DNA from: Thalassotalea euphylliae
GTDB lineage: Bacteria > Pseudomonadota > Gammaproteobacteria > Enterobacterales > Alteromonadaceae
Length of the DNA stretch: 64,000 bases
Assembly (NCBI RefSeq): GCF_003390335.1
Contig: NZ_QUOU01000001.1
Location: forward strand, 4,278,001 to 4,342,000
Direction of reading: 5' to 3'
Part shown: positions 28,101-37,062 of the stretch, piece by piece
Position numbering within the stretch: position 1 is the first letter of the stretch
Layout: the number at the start of each line of letters is the position of its first letter
Translations under genes and position numbers: made by a program
Notes under the pieces: generated by a model
The model's input: the letters and a program-made list of their open reading frames with translations, nothing else
Told to the model about the DNA's origin: nothing
The model's database searches: none

Positions 28101-31100
28101 TATCGTATTGGTTTTTATCAATTGCGCCGTCTGGTGTTGATAGGTCGGTGACATCGCCAAATTGAGTATAAGCCATACTGGTGGAGTAGCCTCTACCATT
28201 GGTAACTAAGGTTGGCTTGCCGTCTTGGTTGTATTCAAAGTTTTGTTCATGCGATAAAGCATTTACTTCCTTAACAAGCTGATAATTTTTATCAAAGGTT
28301 TTTTGAGTGATTTTACCGTTTCTATCGGTAATGGTTGTAATAACCTGTTCATAGGTTTCTTGATAGGCAAGACGAAGAGGTTCGTTGTCATTGCGTGAAT
28401 CCTCCTGCTCTATAGCGCGACCTTTATTGTCGTATTTAGTTGAACTCACTAGAACAGTGTCTAGGAAGTGGTCTACGATTTGATCTAGGGCGTTATAGGT
28501 GAATTCTTCAACTGTGCCATCGGCATGTGTGATTTTGGTTAATCGCTTATCTTCATAGTTAAGATTAACTGTTCTACCCGCAGTGCTGGTTGCTTTAACT
28601 AAGAAACCATCTTGGTTATAGATGTAGTTGATACCTGCATTACTGATAGGATCGTATGCTTTTTTGAGGCGACTTTGCTCATCAAATTCAAAGTTAACAC
28701 CTTGACCTTTGTGGTTTTCAATACGGGTTAAGAAATTAAATTCATTGAAAACATAGGTTAAGCGATTACGGCGTTCAACTGAGAAAGTCCCGTTTTCTAA
28801 TTTTCTAAGCTTATCTAAACGGCAGCCAAAGCTTTCGGTATTGTATGTTCCATCACCTTTAGGGCTAAACTTATGTTGCTGATTATCTGACCATAAAATG
28901 GTGATATCACCATTTGCTGCTTCAGCAATTTGTGCTGCATAGGCATTGGCGAAATCCCAACCTATACCAATACCGCTTTGCCCACGAATAAGTGAGTTAT
29001 AGCTGATATCAAAAGTAACGGGTACAACGCCATTTACAGTGAGTAATTGCTTGTACTCAACTTTAGCGCCGTTGCTTGGAATTATTGGGTTAGAATTGCT
29101 CAAAGCCGCGGCATTTATTGTGCATTGATCTTGAGCTCTAACTAATTCAGCCCCTTCGTAGCCTGAAACTACCTCTTCCGTTTCTTGAGACTGCACAACT
29201 GGAATGTTGTATTTAAAAGTACTTTCATTACCGCTCTCATCTGTTGCGATGAACTTCAGTGTTAAATCACTTAAATCGTTATTACTACGAGTATAAGAGA
29301 ATACGATATCTTGTCCGTATGGGTTACTTACATTAACTTTGCGATCAAGATTATTATCACCTTCCCAGTCAGCTTGAATGCTTACCAGATCTCCGTCAAC
29401 ATCTTCACTTTTGACAATTAAAGTAAATTGCTCATCTAAAGTTACATAATCGGGTAAGTTATCAATCCATACAGAAGGCGCATTACCTTGGACTGCTGGC
29501 GTAACTTCTACATACCAATGCTCCGAGCCTGCAATAGGCTGGTTTTTATCGCTTGCATCTTTTATATAAAAACGTTTAGCGCCCTGTTCATCTGGGGTAC
29601 AAGTTAAAGTTACAGTGCTTCCATTACTGCTAATATCAGTACAATGCCCTAACGTCCCCTGAATGTTTGCAATAATTTGCTCTGGTAAGTTTTCACCAAC
29701 CAAAGTAAAGGTAGTACTACTGCCTTTTACAGCTCGTTTGGGGCTAAAGTCAATAAGGCGAGGATCTGTCGTTGGTGTTTCTTGTTCTATAAATACCGCA
29801 GTAAGCGTTAAATCTTCTTTAATGACTAAACTACAAGTTGCCGTCGTACATTGATTAGTTTGAGTAGGCTGATAACTCCACGAACTAAACTTCCAGCCCT
29901 CTTCAGCTACAGCCACTAGAGTGACTTGACTATTGTTTTCATATTGATAGCTGCATTTGGAGCCACAGTCGATATCTTTATTTAGTGAACTGTGTATCTT
30001 ACCTTGACCTGACAGGTTGACTTTCAAGATAGAAACGTTACTAGCACTTTCTCGAACCAGAAACTCTTTTCTCCCTTGGTAGCTCGCTGTATTACCATCA
30101 TTATCAGATGCTTGAAACTCAACTTCGTACTGACCGATGGCTGTCATGGTGACAGCTTTATTGAAGGTATAGCCCGTAGCAACCGAACCACTTATGGCAT
30201 CTAATACGAGTTCAGTCCATGATGTTGTGCCTATTTTTCGGTAGCGAGCCTTTACGTTGATAATGGCTGTTGAATCTTGGTCTTGCCAAACGCTGGCCAA
30301 AGTAACTATATCATTTAGCGTAACCTCAGCTGGAGTAACACTACTTGAATTTAATGTTGGCGCACTATTACTCTCTTCAACTACCGTAAAGATTTTGCGC
30401 CCTTGATAGCTCGTGGTATTACTATCATTATCAGACGCTTGGAACTCAACTTCATACTGACCAATGGCAGTCATAGTGACAGCTTTGTTGAAGGTATAAC
30501 CCGTAGCAACCTCGCCACTAATGGCATTCAACACGACTTCAGCCCATGATGATGTGCCCGTTTTACGATATCTCGCTTTAACATCGATAATGCTAGTGGA
30601 ATCTGAATCTTTCCAAACGCTTGTTAACACAACATCATTATCTACCGTGACTGAAGTTGGAGAGGCACTACTTGAATTTAATGTTGGCGCACTATTACTC
30701 TCTTCAACTACCGTAAAGATTTTGCGACCTTGATAGTTTGCAGTATTGCCATCATTATCAGATGCTTGGAACTCAACTTCGTACTGACCAATCGCTGTCA
30801 TGGTGATGGATTTATTGAAGGTATAGCCTGTTTTTACATTGCCGCTAATGTCATCAAGTACTACTTCAGTCCATGGTGTTGTGCCTGTTTTACGGTAGCG
30901 AGCCTTTACGTTGACAATGGCTGTTGAGTCTTGGTCTTTCCAAACACTTGTAAAAGTTACATTTTCATTCACATTGATTTCGTTTGAAGAAACACTCGAC
31001 CTTATATGCTCTGGTGATTCATTAGGTTGTACTATGATTTGAGATATATTGACCGTATTACTTTTTAGGGCGCAAAGCTTTGAACTATCCCCCCTTAGCA

Positions 31101-31503
31101 TAATTGCAACTTGAGCGTAATAATTACCGTTGCTTATGTTTTCTTTATGCTGAGATATAAAGCCTGCTGAAATGCTATGTAAATTTGATATTTGTGTTCG
31201 AGCAATAACATTGTCGTTCGAATCATAAATGCCTAACTGCGCTTTTAAATTTTGATGATCATTATCTGCTGGGTAGTTCCATTTAAATAGCGCTGTATTC
31301 TCTGTAGTTTCAGATACGCTCATAGTTCCGCTAACAAGAATGCCATCGGAAATCATTCTTTGGACATTACTATCATTACAGCCTCTCAGGCTCAATGACG
31401 GATTAGCATCTGAAATATTCAATTCAGCTAGCGAGTTACTAGAGAAAGTTAGAGTGGAAATTATCAGTAATGAATTGAGTACAATATTCGCCAGTGCCTT
31501 CAC
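25180..31503 (-). CDS. RHS-repeat polymorphic toxin with HNH nuclease tip
   Basis: 2107 residues, the largest gene of the window. A signal peptide is followed by three copies of an Ig-like module (each with VKARYRKTGT and YEVEFQASDND, about 165-485). An extracellular Ig/PKD part comes next, then about 850-1900 of YD repeats and the RHS core end (YYFHYDYRSSVV... NRYAYVGGDPVNLVDPSG). After this border the variable tip carries an HNH nuclease: CYYCE, EADHVKAYIKGG, CRSCNRKKG. The signal peptide suggests export and contact or autotransport instead of T6SS loading. Confidence 0.9.
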   Translation of the reverse strand: MKALANIVLNSLLIISTLTFSSNSLAELNISDANPSLSLRGCNDSNVQRMISDGILVSGTMSVSETTENTALFKWNYPADNDHQNLKAQLGIYDSNDNVIARTQISNLHSISAGFISQHKENISNGNYYAQVAIMLRGDSSKLCALKSNTVNISQIIVQPNESPEHIRSSVSSNEINVNENVTFTSVWKDQDSTAIVNVKARYRKTGTTPWTEVVLDDISGNVKTGYTFNKSITMTAIGQYEVEFQASDNDGNTANYQGRKIFTVVEESNSAPTLNSSSASPTSVTVDNDVVLTSVWKDSDSTSIIDVKARYRKTGTSSWAEVVLNAISGEVATGYTFNKAVTMTAIGQYEVEFQASDNDSNTTSYQGRKIFTVVEESNSAPTLNSSSVTPAEVTLNDIVTLASVWQDQDSTAIINVKARYRKIGTTSWTELVLDAISGSVATGYTFNKAVTMTAIGQYEVEFQASDNDGNTASYQGRKEFLVRESASNVSILKVNLSGQGKIHSSLNKDIDCGSKCSYQYENNSQVTLVAVAEEGWKFSSWSYQPTQTNQCTTATCSLVIKEDLTLTAVFIEQETPTTDPRLIDFSPKRAVKGSSTTFTLVGENLPEQIIANIQGTLGHCTDISSNGSTVTLTCTPDEQGAKRFYIKDASDKNQPIAGSEHWYVEVTPAVQGNAPSVWIDNLPDYVTLDEQFTLIVKSEDVDGDLVSIQADWEGDNNLDRKVNVSNPYGQDIVFSYTRSNNDLSDLTLKFIATDESGNESTFKYNIPVVQSQETEEVVSGYEGAELVRAQDQCTINAAALSNSNPIIPSNGAKVEYKQLLTVNGVVPVTFDISYNSLIRGQSGIGIGWDFANAYAAQIAEAANGDITILWSDNQQHKFSPKGDGTYNTESFGCRLDKLRKLENGTFSVERRNRLTYVFNEFNFLTRIENHKGQGVNFEFDEQSRLKKAYDPISNAGINYIYNQDGFLVKATSTAGRTVNLNYEDKRLTKITHADGTVEEFTYNALDQIVDHFLDTVLVSSTKYDNKGRAIEQEDSRNDNEPLRLAYQETYEQVITTITDRNGKITQKTFDKNYQLVKEVNALSHEQNFEYNQDGKPTLVTNGRGYSTSMAYTQFGDVTDLSTPDGAIDKNQYDNNRNLIRHANALGEETLYSYVEGTNNIATITNALGLTTSFTYDENNQQTSITTPEGRTTYFTYTNGLLTSETNPEGDSRNIYYDLDGFIESETDFQGNTTTYERDGLGRVTRKQDPLNYAETWTYDARGNVLEYGDKRYNSEAIDYAGKFKYSYNGQGDLLEKRWVSKHYSTPDVVHSYKYDGESRLIESTDPNGNITVIKRDALGRVIETTDALGNKVAAKFDENGNLIESSDAKGNTSKVTFDAMDRTTQTEDAAGNKQSSVYNLLGQITKTTNALSQVWHSAYDKLSRLISITHPSNPDEPLVAKQSYDKDNNVTGVTAPADDTRTLDLNNNAQVETETTADNVALQYAYNENGLVSTFINGRNQQTSYQYDGSSRLISVTDPISTVSYGLDANSNPISIVENSVTISRLYDSFNRVGQYKQNADDDQRINFAIDDVGNVTQLQYLNNNQSLNTQIKYTHNALNLVTSVSKLGSNDIAAEYEYDANQNITKVTRGNGTVLENTYDNLNRLTSSIDKAPDGTVILEQHYTYNAIGQVIKEDISPEFAPPVELLTQQVMTYSADNRIASKNSETFDFDLDGNTLNVGDLALSFNARNQLTSAGNHQYTYNAEGMRDTQTYSDDSGETQIRYALLPDYIGLPQIAWQQVTNPDDSVDYHYFIYSPYGLVSQRTSKANQAAQDYYFHYDYRSSVVAISDQNGDMVARYGYTPFGTRFDAPEFAEQNQAITTPFGYNGRDGVITDNNGLIYMRARYYSPELRRFVSKDPIRGDISDLGSLNRYAYVGGDPVNLVDPSGQAAETAWDIANVLIGVRETYNNIEQGKYWSAAGSAFGTALDGCAAVFPFVPGGASTLIKANKYSKKVASEKSVPQQVNPNKRSYNSKERNELYDKYDGKCYYCEIQLQKQKGSPTSLEADHVKAYIKGGKTTIKNGAASCRSCNRKKGKKDFLLEWMPPKLRYNEKVEYILNKISNE

Positions 31504-31805
31504 AGAAGTAACATCCTAAAAATGAAAACTTATATAAAACGAACATTATTTGTAACTTTGAAAAGCAAGTTTATCAAGATAAAAGTAAATGAAATTCAAT
31601 AATTTAGGTGTTTTGGGAAAAGTTTGGGAAAATGAGAAAATATTGGGAAAATAGTGAGGCTAATAAGTTACTCTTCAACACTCAATGAAGAATATATGAG
31701 CAAATTCGTGCTGAAAATCAATCACATTGCCTTTTTGTTGTTCCCTTACTTTGTTACGATTTACAAGCTTAGGATCGTTAATGTTGTGGTAAAGATAAGG
31801 TCGTC
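31504..31805. promoter_or_regulatory. Divergent control region with three TTGGGAAAA repeats
   Basis: About 300 bases between the RHS gene and the HTH-membrane gene, AT-rich and without a gene. It holds three direct copies of TTGGGAAAA (about 31612-31621, 31623-31632, 31642-31651), spaced by 11 and 19 bases. They could be a regulator's binding sites, perhaps for the adjacent HTH protein. No promoter is called with confidence. Confidence 0.4.
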
Positions 31806-31808
31806 TTG

Positions 31809-32714
31809 ATGAATGCAAAACAAGGGCAGTCAATTCTAAAAAATAAAATAGCTGACATGTGCAGAAAAAAAGGTGTGAAGATGCCTTTTGTTTATGACCT
31901 GCTCTGTATTTCTAGTTCATCCTATTATAGAGTTTTATCAAAACCGCTTTCCGATCTTCACGTAGAGCGATTAGCCGATTTTTTAGATGTTTCAATTGAA
32001 ACGATCCACAGTTGGCACCCTATAACCACTCAGCTAGATACTTCTAACGTTGATATTGAGGTAGCTGAAAACAAGCCTAAACAGTTTGAACAAATTGAGC
32101 TTCAAGAAGATATATCCTCTCCAGAGCAAACGGATGATACGTCTCTCCGATTACACAGCTCTAACAGCCAAAAAAGCAAAAACCAGTATGTTTGGTTACT
32201 CGCTATACTGGTGCTTATAACAGTGTTCTCTATCGTTTATATTAAAAACTCGGAAACCTACTTTCTGCATCACAAAGGTAAATTTTCTGGCTTTGGCACT
32301 GATTATGATATTTCAAGTGTTGAAGGGCTTAGTGATTTTCATACACAGCTGTATGCGTACAAATTTGAAAATGTCGAAGTTACTATTAATGGCGACAACA
32401 TTGAAATGCTCACCAATATTTACACTAATAGTATTGACGGAGAAAATGCAGATTACATAGGTATTTTTAAAGCGACTGGTAAATACCTAAATGGTTTTGC
32501 TGCTATGCACTACAAAATTGTTGCTGATTCAAATGGTGAAGAGTGGATAGGGGTAATGATGTTAAAAATTGGAACAACAGGTCATGGCAAGGGCTATTGG
32601 CTTACCGCACACAATGACAATGGTGTAACCAGTGTTGGACCTTTTGCATTTGGTGATGCGAATTTAAGACGGGTACAAGAAAAAATTAATAAGATTATTA
32701 CCGAATCAAATTGA
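31809..32714 (+). CDS. HTH-membrane protein of unknown function
   Basis: 301 residues from the ATG at 31809 (a TTG lies just before it). The N-terminus looks like a XRE-type helix-turn-helix (KIADMCRKKGVKMPFVYDLL, then LADFLDVSIETIHSW). A linker leads to one membrane segment (YVWLLAILVLITVFSIVYI, about 120-140). The C-terminal part is likely periplasmic. The layout resembles a membrane-bound regulator such as a one-component sensor. It may control the divergent RHS gene. Confidence 0.6.
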   Translation: MNAKQGQSILKNKIADMCRKKGVKMPFVYDLLCISSSSYYRVLSKPLSDLHVERLADFLDVSIETIHSWHPITTQLDTSNVDIEVAENKPKQFEQIELQEDISSPEQTDDTSLRLHSSNSQKSKNQYVWLLAILVLITVFSIVYIKNSETYFLHHKGKFSGFGTDYDISSVEGLSDFHTQLYAYKFENVEVTINGDNIEMLTNIYTNSIDGENADYIGIFKATGKYLNGFAAMHYKIVADSNGEEWIGVMMLKIGTTGHGKGYWLTAHNDNGVTSVGPFAFGDANLRRVQEKINKIITESN

Positions 32715-32740
32715 ATGCCTTCAACTTCTTAAATTTAACA

Positions 32741-34049
32741 GACCCTGTAACACATTTTGTGTAACTGCCAGTTTTAAATAACATCTTTTAATCGGTCTTC
32801 GAATTCGATCATAAATCGATTTAAGGCCGATTTCCAATTTCTTATCGGCATCGTCCATTTTTTAGATGCCTGCTCAATAGCTAAGTAAACCACCTTTTTC
32901 GCCGAATCGTCATGTGGGAACAGCTTACGTTTCTTAATGGCTTTACGTATAACTGAGTTCAGCGATTCAATAGCGTTGGTGGTGTAAATAGCTTTTCTGA
33001 TATCTTCAGGGTAATTGAAGATGGTACTAACGTTTTGCCAGTTATTTCGCCATGAGCGAGAGATATTGGGATATTTACTGTCCCAGCGTTGCTCAAACTG
33101 CTCTAAGGCCATTAAGGCTTCATCTTCAGTTACCGATTGGTATATGCGCTTTAAATCAGCCGTGATGGCTTTGTAGTCTTTCCACGGCACAAACTTCAAT
33201 GAATTACGCACCATATGAACAATACAAAGCTGAATTTGTGTGTCAGGATAAACGGTATTAATTGCATCAGGGAAACCTTTAAGGCCATCGACACAGGCGA
33301 TAAGGATATCTTTGACGCCACGGTTTTGAAGCTCCGTTAATACGTTAAGCCAGAACTTCGCGCCTTCGTTTTCTGATATCCACATACCTAGAAGTTCTTT
33401 ATGGCCTTCGATATTCACGCCTAAGGCTAAGTAAATGGCTTTGTTGATGACTTGCTTATCTTGGCGTATTTTTACAACCAAGCAGTCGAGATAGACGATT
33501 GGGTAAACAGCATCAAGCGGCCTGGCTTGCCACTCGACGACTTGAGCGATAACCGCATCAGTCACACGAGAAATCAGTGTTGGTGAAACATCTGCATCGT
33601 ACATTTCCTTGAATGTGGACACGATTTCACGAGTCGTCATGCCTTTGGAATACAGATATAAAATCTTGTCATCCATTGACGTAAAGCGGGTTTGATTCTT
33701 TTTAACCAGTTGAGGCTCAAAACTAGAATCTCTATCACGAGGTGTATCTAAATCAATCTCGCCATCTTCTGTTCGTATAGTTTTGGGCGAATAGCCATTG
33801 CGTGAATTATCGTTGATGGATTGCTCATGACGAACATAACCAAGGTGTTCATCCAGCTCCGCATTAAGCGCAGCTTCAACCGTTACCTTGGTAAGCATTT
33901 TACGAAAGTTCGTTAAATCTGCTTCCGTTTTGATGGATTTAGCCGCTTGCTTGGCAAAGACTTCAAGTTCTTTCTTGTTCATAACTACCTATCCTAAACC
34001 CTATATGGGTATTAATAATAGGCAGTTACACAGATTTAGTTACAGAGTC
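32741..34049. mobile_element. IS256-family insertion sequence with intact 8-bp target duplication
   Basis: 1309 bases. The ends are imperfect inverted repeats (GACCCTGTAACACATTTTGT on the left, GGCAGTTACACAGATTTAGT inverted on the right). The target duplication ATTTAACA is found exactly at 32733-32740 and 34050-34057, the 8 bp expected for IS256. One transposase gene fills most of it. Intact duplication means a recent or undisturbed insertion, within the island, between the HTH-membrane gene and the Fic gene. Confidence 0.93.
32774..33982 (-). CDS. IS256-family (mutator type) transposase
   Basis: 402 residues. The family layout is clear: N-terminal HTH part, RNGYSPKTIRTEDGEIDLDTPRDRD, then catalytic DDE context (VYLDCLVVKI, ILIACVDGLKGF, TTNAIESLNS), with the typical LCIVHMVRNSLKFV. 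It reads through without interruption. Confidence 0.97.
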   Translation of the reverse strand: MNKKELEVFAKQAAKSIKTEADLTNFRKMLTKVTVEAALNAELDEHLGYVRHEQSINDNSRNGYSPKTIRTEDGEIDLDTPRDRDSSFEPQLVKKNQTRFTSMDDKILYLYSKGMTTREIVSTFKEMYDADVSPTLISRVTDAVIAQVVEWQARPLDAVYPIVYLDCLVVKIRQDKQVINKAIYLALGVNIEGHKELLGMWISENEGAKFWLNVLTELQNRGVKDILIACVDGLKGFPDAINTVYPDTQIQLCIVHMVRNSLKFVPWKDYKAITADLKRIYQSVTEDEALMALEQFEQRWDSKYPNISRSWRNNWQNVSTIFNYPEDIRKAIYTTNAIESLNSVIRKAIKKRKLFPHDDSAKKVVYLAIEQASKKWTMPIRNWKSALNRFMIEFEDRLKDVI

Positions 34050-34087
34050 ATTTAACAAGAACTATGCAACGGATGAGTCACATAGTT

Positions 34088-35056
34088 CTATTTTTCACTA
34101 ACAGTTAATTTGTCTAAATAATTTTGAACTTCTTCATAAAATAATTCCCCTTTCCCTTGGCTAGCTGCTGCCGTAGAGGAAATTTTTAAGTAATCAATAA
34201 GAGATTCTTCTGAGCCATCAAGGATCATTCCAAATAGCTCATCAGTGTTATCATGATTATCCTGAGCGAAAACAAGTGAGTTGATATATTCACTGCGTTT
34301 TTGATTATCAATAATCACTATAGGGTAGCCTGAGCGTAAAAGTGAGAGGTTCATAAGTAATCGAGCTGTCCGGCCATTACCATCTTTGAAAGGGTGAATA
34401 GAAACGAAACGATAATGCACTTCAGTAGCTAGTTTTAGAGGGTGTAATGATTTAGCTTCCTGTGAATTCATCCAATCAACAAATTCATCCATCAATCCTG
34501 ATACGAGAAAGTGAGCTGGATACGTATGACCAGTACCAGCAGCTCTTACATCGAGTTGTCTATACCTTCCTGCTTCCTCAATGCTAATCCCCCTCATAAT
34601 GACATTATGAATATCTTTAATTTCACGAAGTGTAATTGGTTGTTCTTTTCTAGAGAGGCTTTCAATATAGTCAATAGCTTCTTTGTGTCCTATTGCTTCT
34701 AAATGTTCTGAAAGCTGTTTTCCTCCAACAGTAATTCCCTTTTCGATCACCAACTCTGTTTCGCTTTGAGTAAGCGTATTACCTTCAATAGCATTAGAAT
34801 TGTATGTAAATTTCACATCGTATTGTTTCTTCAGTTCTTCAACGATTTCATAAGAAAGAGGTCTAAAACTATCAAGCCATTTTTTCAGTGTATCTACTTG
34901 TGAAATTTTTTCTGATAAGTCCATATTGTTTCGCTTATTTAATATTTGAGTAATAAGGTCTGAGACATCACTAACCTTGCCTTCAACAAGCATGTTGATA
35001 AAGCCTTGGTATAAAGCTTCTGTTTTTTCAGGTACTGAATTATTTGTACTACTCAT
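34088..35056 (-). CDS. Fic/DOC family AMPylation-type protein
   Basis: 322 residues. The active motif is HPFKDGNGRTARLL near 215-228. An N-terminal autoinhibitory segment NSNAIEGNTLT at about 80 matches the (S/T)xxxE(G/N) inhibition helix. A winged-helix-like C-terminus follows. Such proteins transfer AMP to targets; the target is not known. It lies just left of the recoded element and has no internal TGA. Stop TAG. Confidence 0.9.
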   Translation of the reverse strand: MSSTNNSVPEKTEALYQGFINMLVEGKVSDVSDLITQILNKRNNMDLSEKISQVDTLKKWLDSFRPLSYEIVEELKKQYDVKFTYNSNAIEGNTLTQSETELVIEKGITVGGKQLSEHLEAIGHKEAIDYIESLSRKEQPITLREIKDIHNVIMRGISIEEAGRYRQLDVRAAGTGHTYPAHFLVSGLMDEFVDWMNSQEAKSLHPLKLATEVHYRFVSIHPFKDGNGRTARLLMNLSLLRSGYPIVIIDNQKRSEYINSLVFAQDNHDNTDELFGMILDGSEESLIDYLKISSTAAASQGKGELFYEEVQNYLDKLTVSEK

Positions 35057-35201
35057 AAACGCTATTTACTGAATGAAGTTCTAAGATATTATTTCTAACT
35101 AATTGTATTATACCTATAAAGTGCAAAGATCAAGCAGAGCATATTTATATTTCAAACCAAAACTTGGTTATCTTTTATTTAGCATTAATTTTTACTTGGA
35201 A

Positions 35202-36782
35202 TTATGTTCAATCTGATAGCTCAGACGCTTCTAAATGGTTAATTTCGTGGTGCAAATCTGTGAGTTTTTTGAGGTCTATTTTGGCTATGGATTCATAAAA
35301 AGTTCAATAGTCGAACTTTTCAGGTGTACCAAATAAGAACACAAGCATTTTAGAGCTTTTAAATAGCGGAGAATCCTCTATTTTGAGCTCTTTTTTGTGG
35401 TTTATAAAAAGTTCAATCCCACAAGACTTGATCACCATCGCCTTTACTCTATCTGAAGCCTTACAATAGGCATCATATAGCCCACTAGACAGTTCAATTA
35501 CTCGTTGGGTGATTTCCGTGACATTTTTACTGCTCAGTTTCTTTTTTTGCTCTGATAATTCAAATATGTCTGCGTCAATTTGGTTGTTTTTAAATAAGAA
35601 GACATCATTATTGATTGATGCATCAATTTTTAAATCTAGTAATCTCTCTTGTCTTGATTTGAGCATATTTATTCTATGCTCAAGTTGCTCAATAGATAAA
35701 TTCACATGCTTATGCTGCCTTTCTATTAGCTTTGTGATTATTTTTTCATCCAGCGATTTAAAAGGGCTTAATTTGTTATCAAAACATCTTAAATATCACC
35801 CAAATTCATTAAAGATAATTTGCTGATTGATGTTTACCTTTTCCTTACTTTTCGAGTGATTCATATAGTAGATATGTCATTTTTTAGTATAAGCCGTGAG
35901 CTTTTTACCTGAGATATCTTTTACAAATCACTTTAAGTGGTAAGGGGTCGCATCACTTTTAGGTTTGGGATTAGGAGCGGATGTTAGTTCATATGTTCAT
36001 TTTCAAATCGCATTAGCGCGTTCAAAAACTTCTTTTGTGATGATCGGCCTATGATTTCAAATGATGTATTTTCATGACCATTTAAAGGCTCAATAGTAAA
36101 ATGTTTTAGTTATTATGCGATGAATGGCACTTGGCTCTAAGCTTGTATCTATGTTGTTGCCATATTTGTTAGCAATAGTTTTTCAAATGTTTCGGAAGGA
36201 TTTTCAGTCACACCTTAACTCAAAGATCTCTTTGACTATAGTTGCAGAATATTTATCAACTCTAATGGCTTTATTTCATTTTCTCACAGTAATATTTTTA
36301 TAACCAAAAGGAGCTTTGCTGAGAAACCTTCACGTATTTTGGGTGCATGACAGCATTTTATTTTTTACGTCATGACTTCTGTCTTCGTTATCCATCTTTG
36401 ATAAGGATAAATCAAGTTGCAATAAAAACTTATCTCTCGAATTTCATGATAGATATTGGCGTGATGTACCAAGTATTCACTGAATATTTTGTTTATCCAG
36501 CAAGTCAATGACTCTAGACGTATCAATGTTATTTCTCGATAATCTTTTAGGCTCATCAATAATGATGTAGTCGATATTCCTACGCTTACAAATATCAATT
36601 AAACGATTAAATCAGGGGCGTGCGTATTCTTGTTTTGCACTTTTACTTTCTGAGATTTCTTCAACAACTTGTATTCATTGTTCAATTGCTGTTTGACGGC
36701 AATTACTAAGCTGATGCGTTAGCGTATTAGCTTGTTTATCATCCCTATCAGTTGATTTCCTGTAATATATTATTCCCTTCAT
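35202..36782 (-). CDS. Large serine recombinase, 18 in-frame TGA codons read as Gly
   Basis: 526 residues ending in TAA when TGA is translated. The N-terminal resolvase domain has YYRKST with the catalytic Ser at 10, and SRNNIDTSRVI. The recombinase domain has APFGYK, and the coiled-coil C-terminal part is intact. TGA codons are at residues 36, 57, 102, 113, 151, 169, 193, 200, 231, 237, 242, 260, 262, 285, 302, 329, 493 and 525. With Gly they give RPGF, FYYGAFKWSGKYIIGNH and LKGF, all family consensus; with Trp they do not. Only one GGA (residue 3) is used. Without recoding, the gene breaks into short pieces. Confidence 0.9.
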
Positions 36783-36826
36783 AATTACTTGTTATTGAAT
36801 AAGCTATCTATACGGTCATTACATGC

Positions 36827-36985
36827 TTAAACTGAGTTTGAGTCATGTAAGCCCTCAAGAATTGAATTCCATATCAAAGCTCTTTTTAATATGTCATATT
36901 TTTTTACCTTGCGGTGCTTCTTTTGAATTTCATTAATAAATTCAAACTCTTTAGGTAGTGTAATTTTTTGATTTACGGGGCACAT
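36827..36985 (-). CDS. Small 52-residue protein upstream of the recombinase
   Basis: From ATG at 36983-36985 to TAA. It has no TGA and one GGC and one TGG. The sequence (KITLPKEFEFINEIQKKHRKVKKYDILKRALIW) is a compact helical, basic pattern that could be a ribbon-helix-helix DNA-binding protein or a recombination directionality factor. This is a guess from size and location; no family is recognised. Confidence 0.5.
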   Translation of the reverse strand: MCPVNQKITLPKEFEFINEIQKKHRKVKKYDILKRALIWNSILEGLHDSNSV

Positions 36986-37062
36986 ATTAATTGTATTCTG
37001 AAAAAATATAAGTCAAGAAAATCGCTTAAAATAGATCTCCTTGAGTGATTTTAAATAGATGA

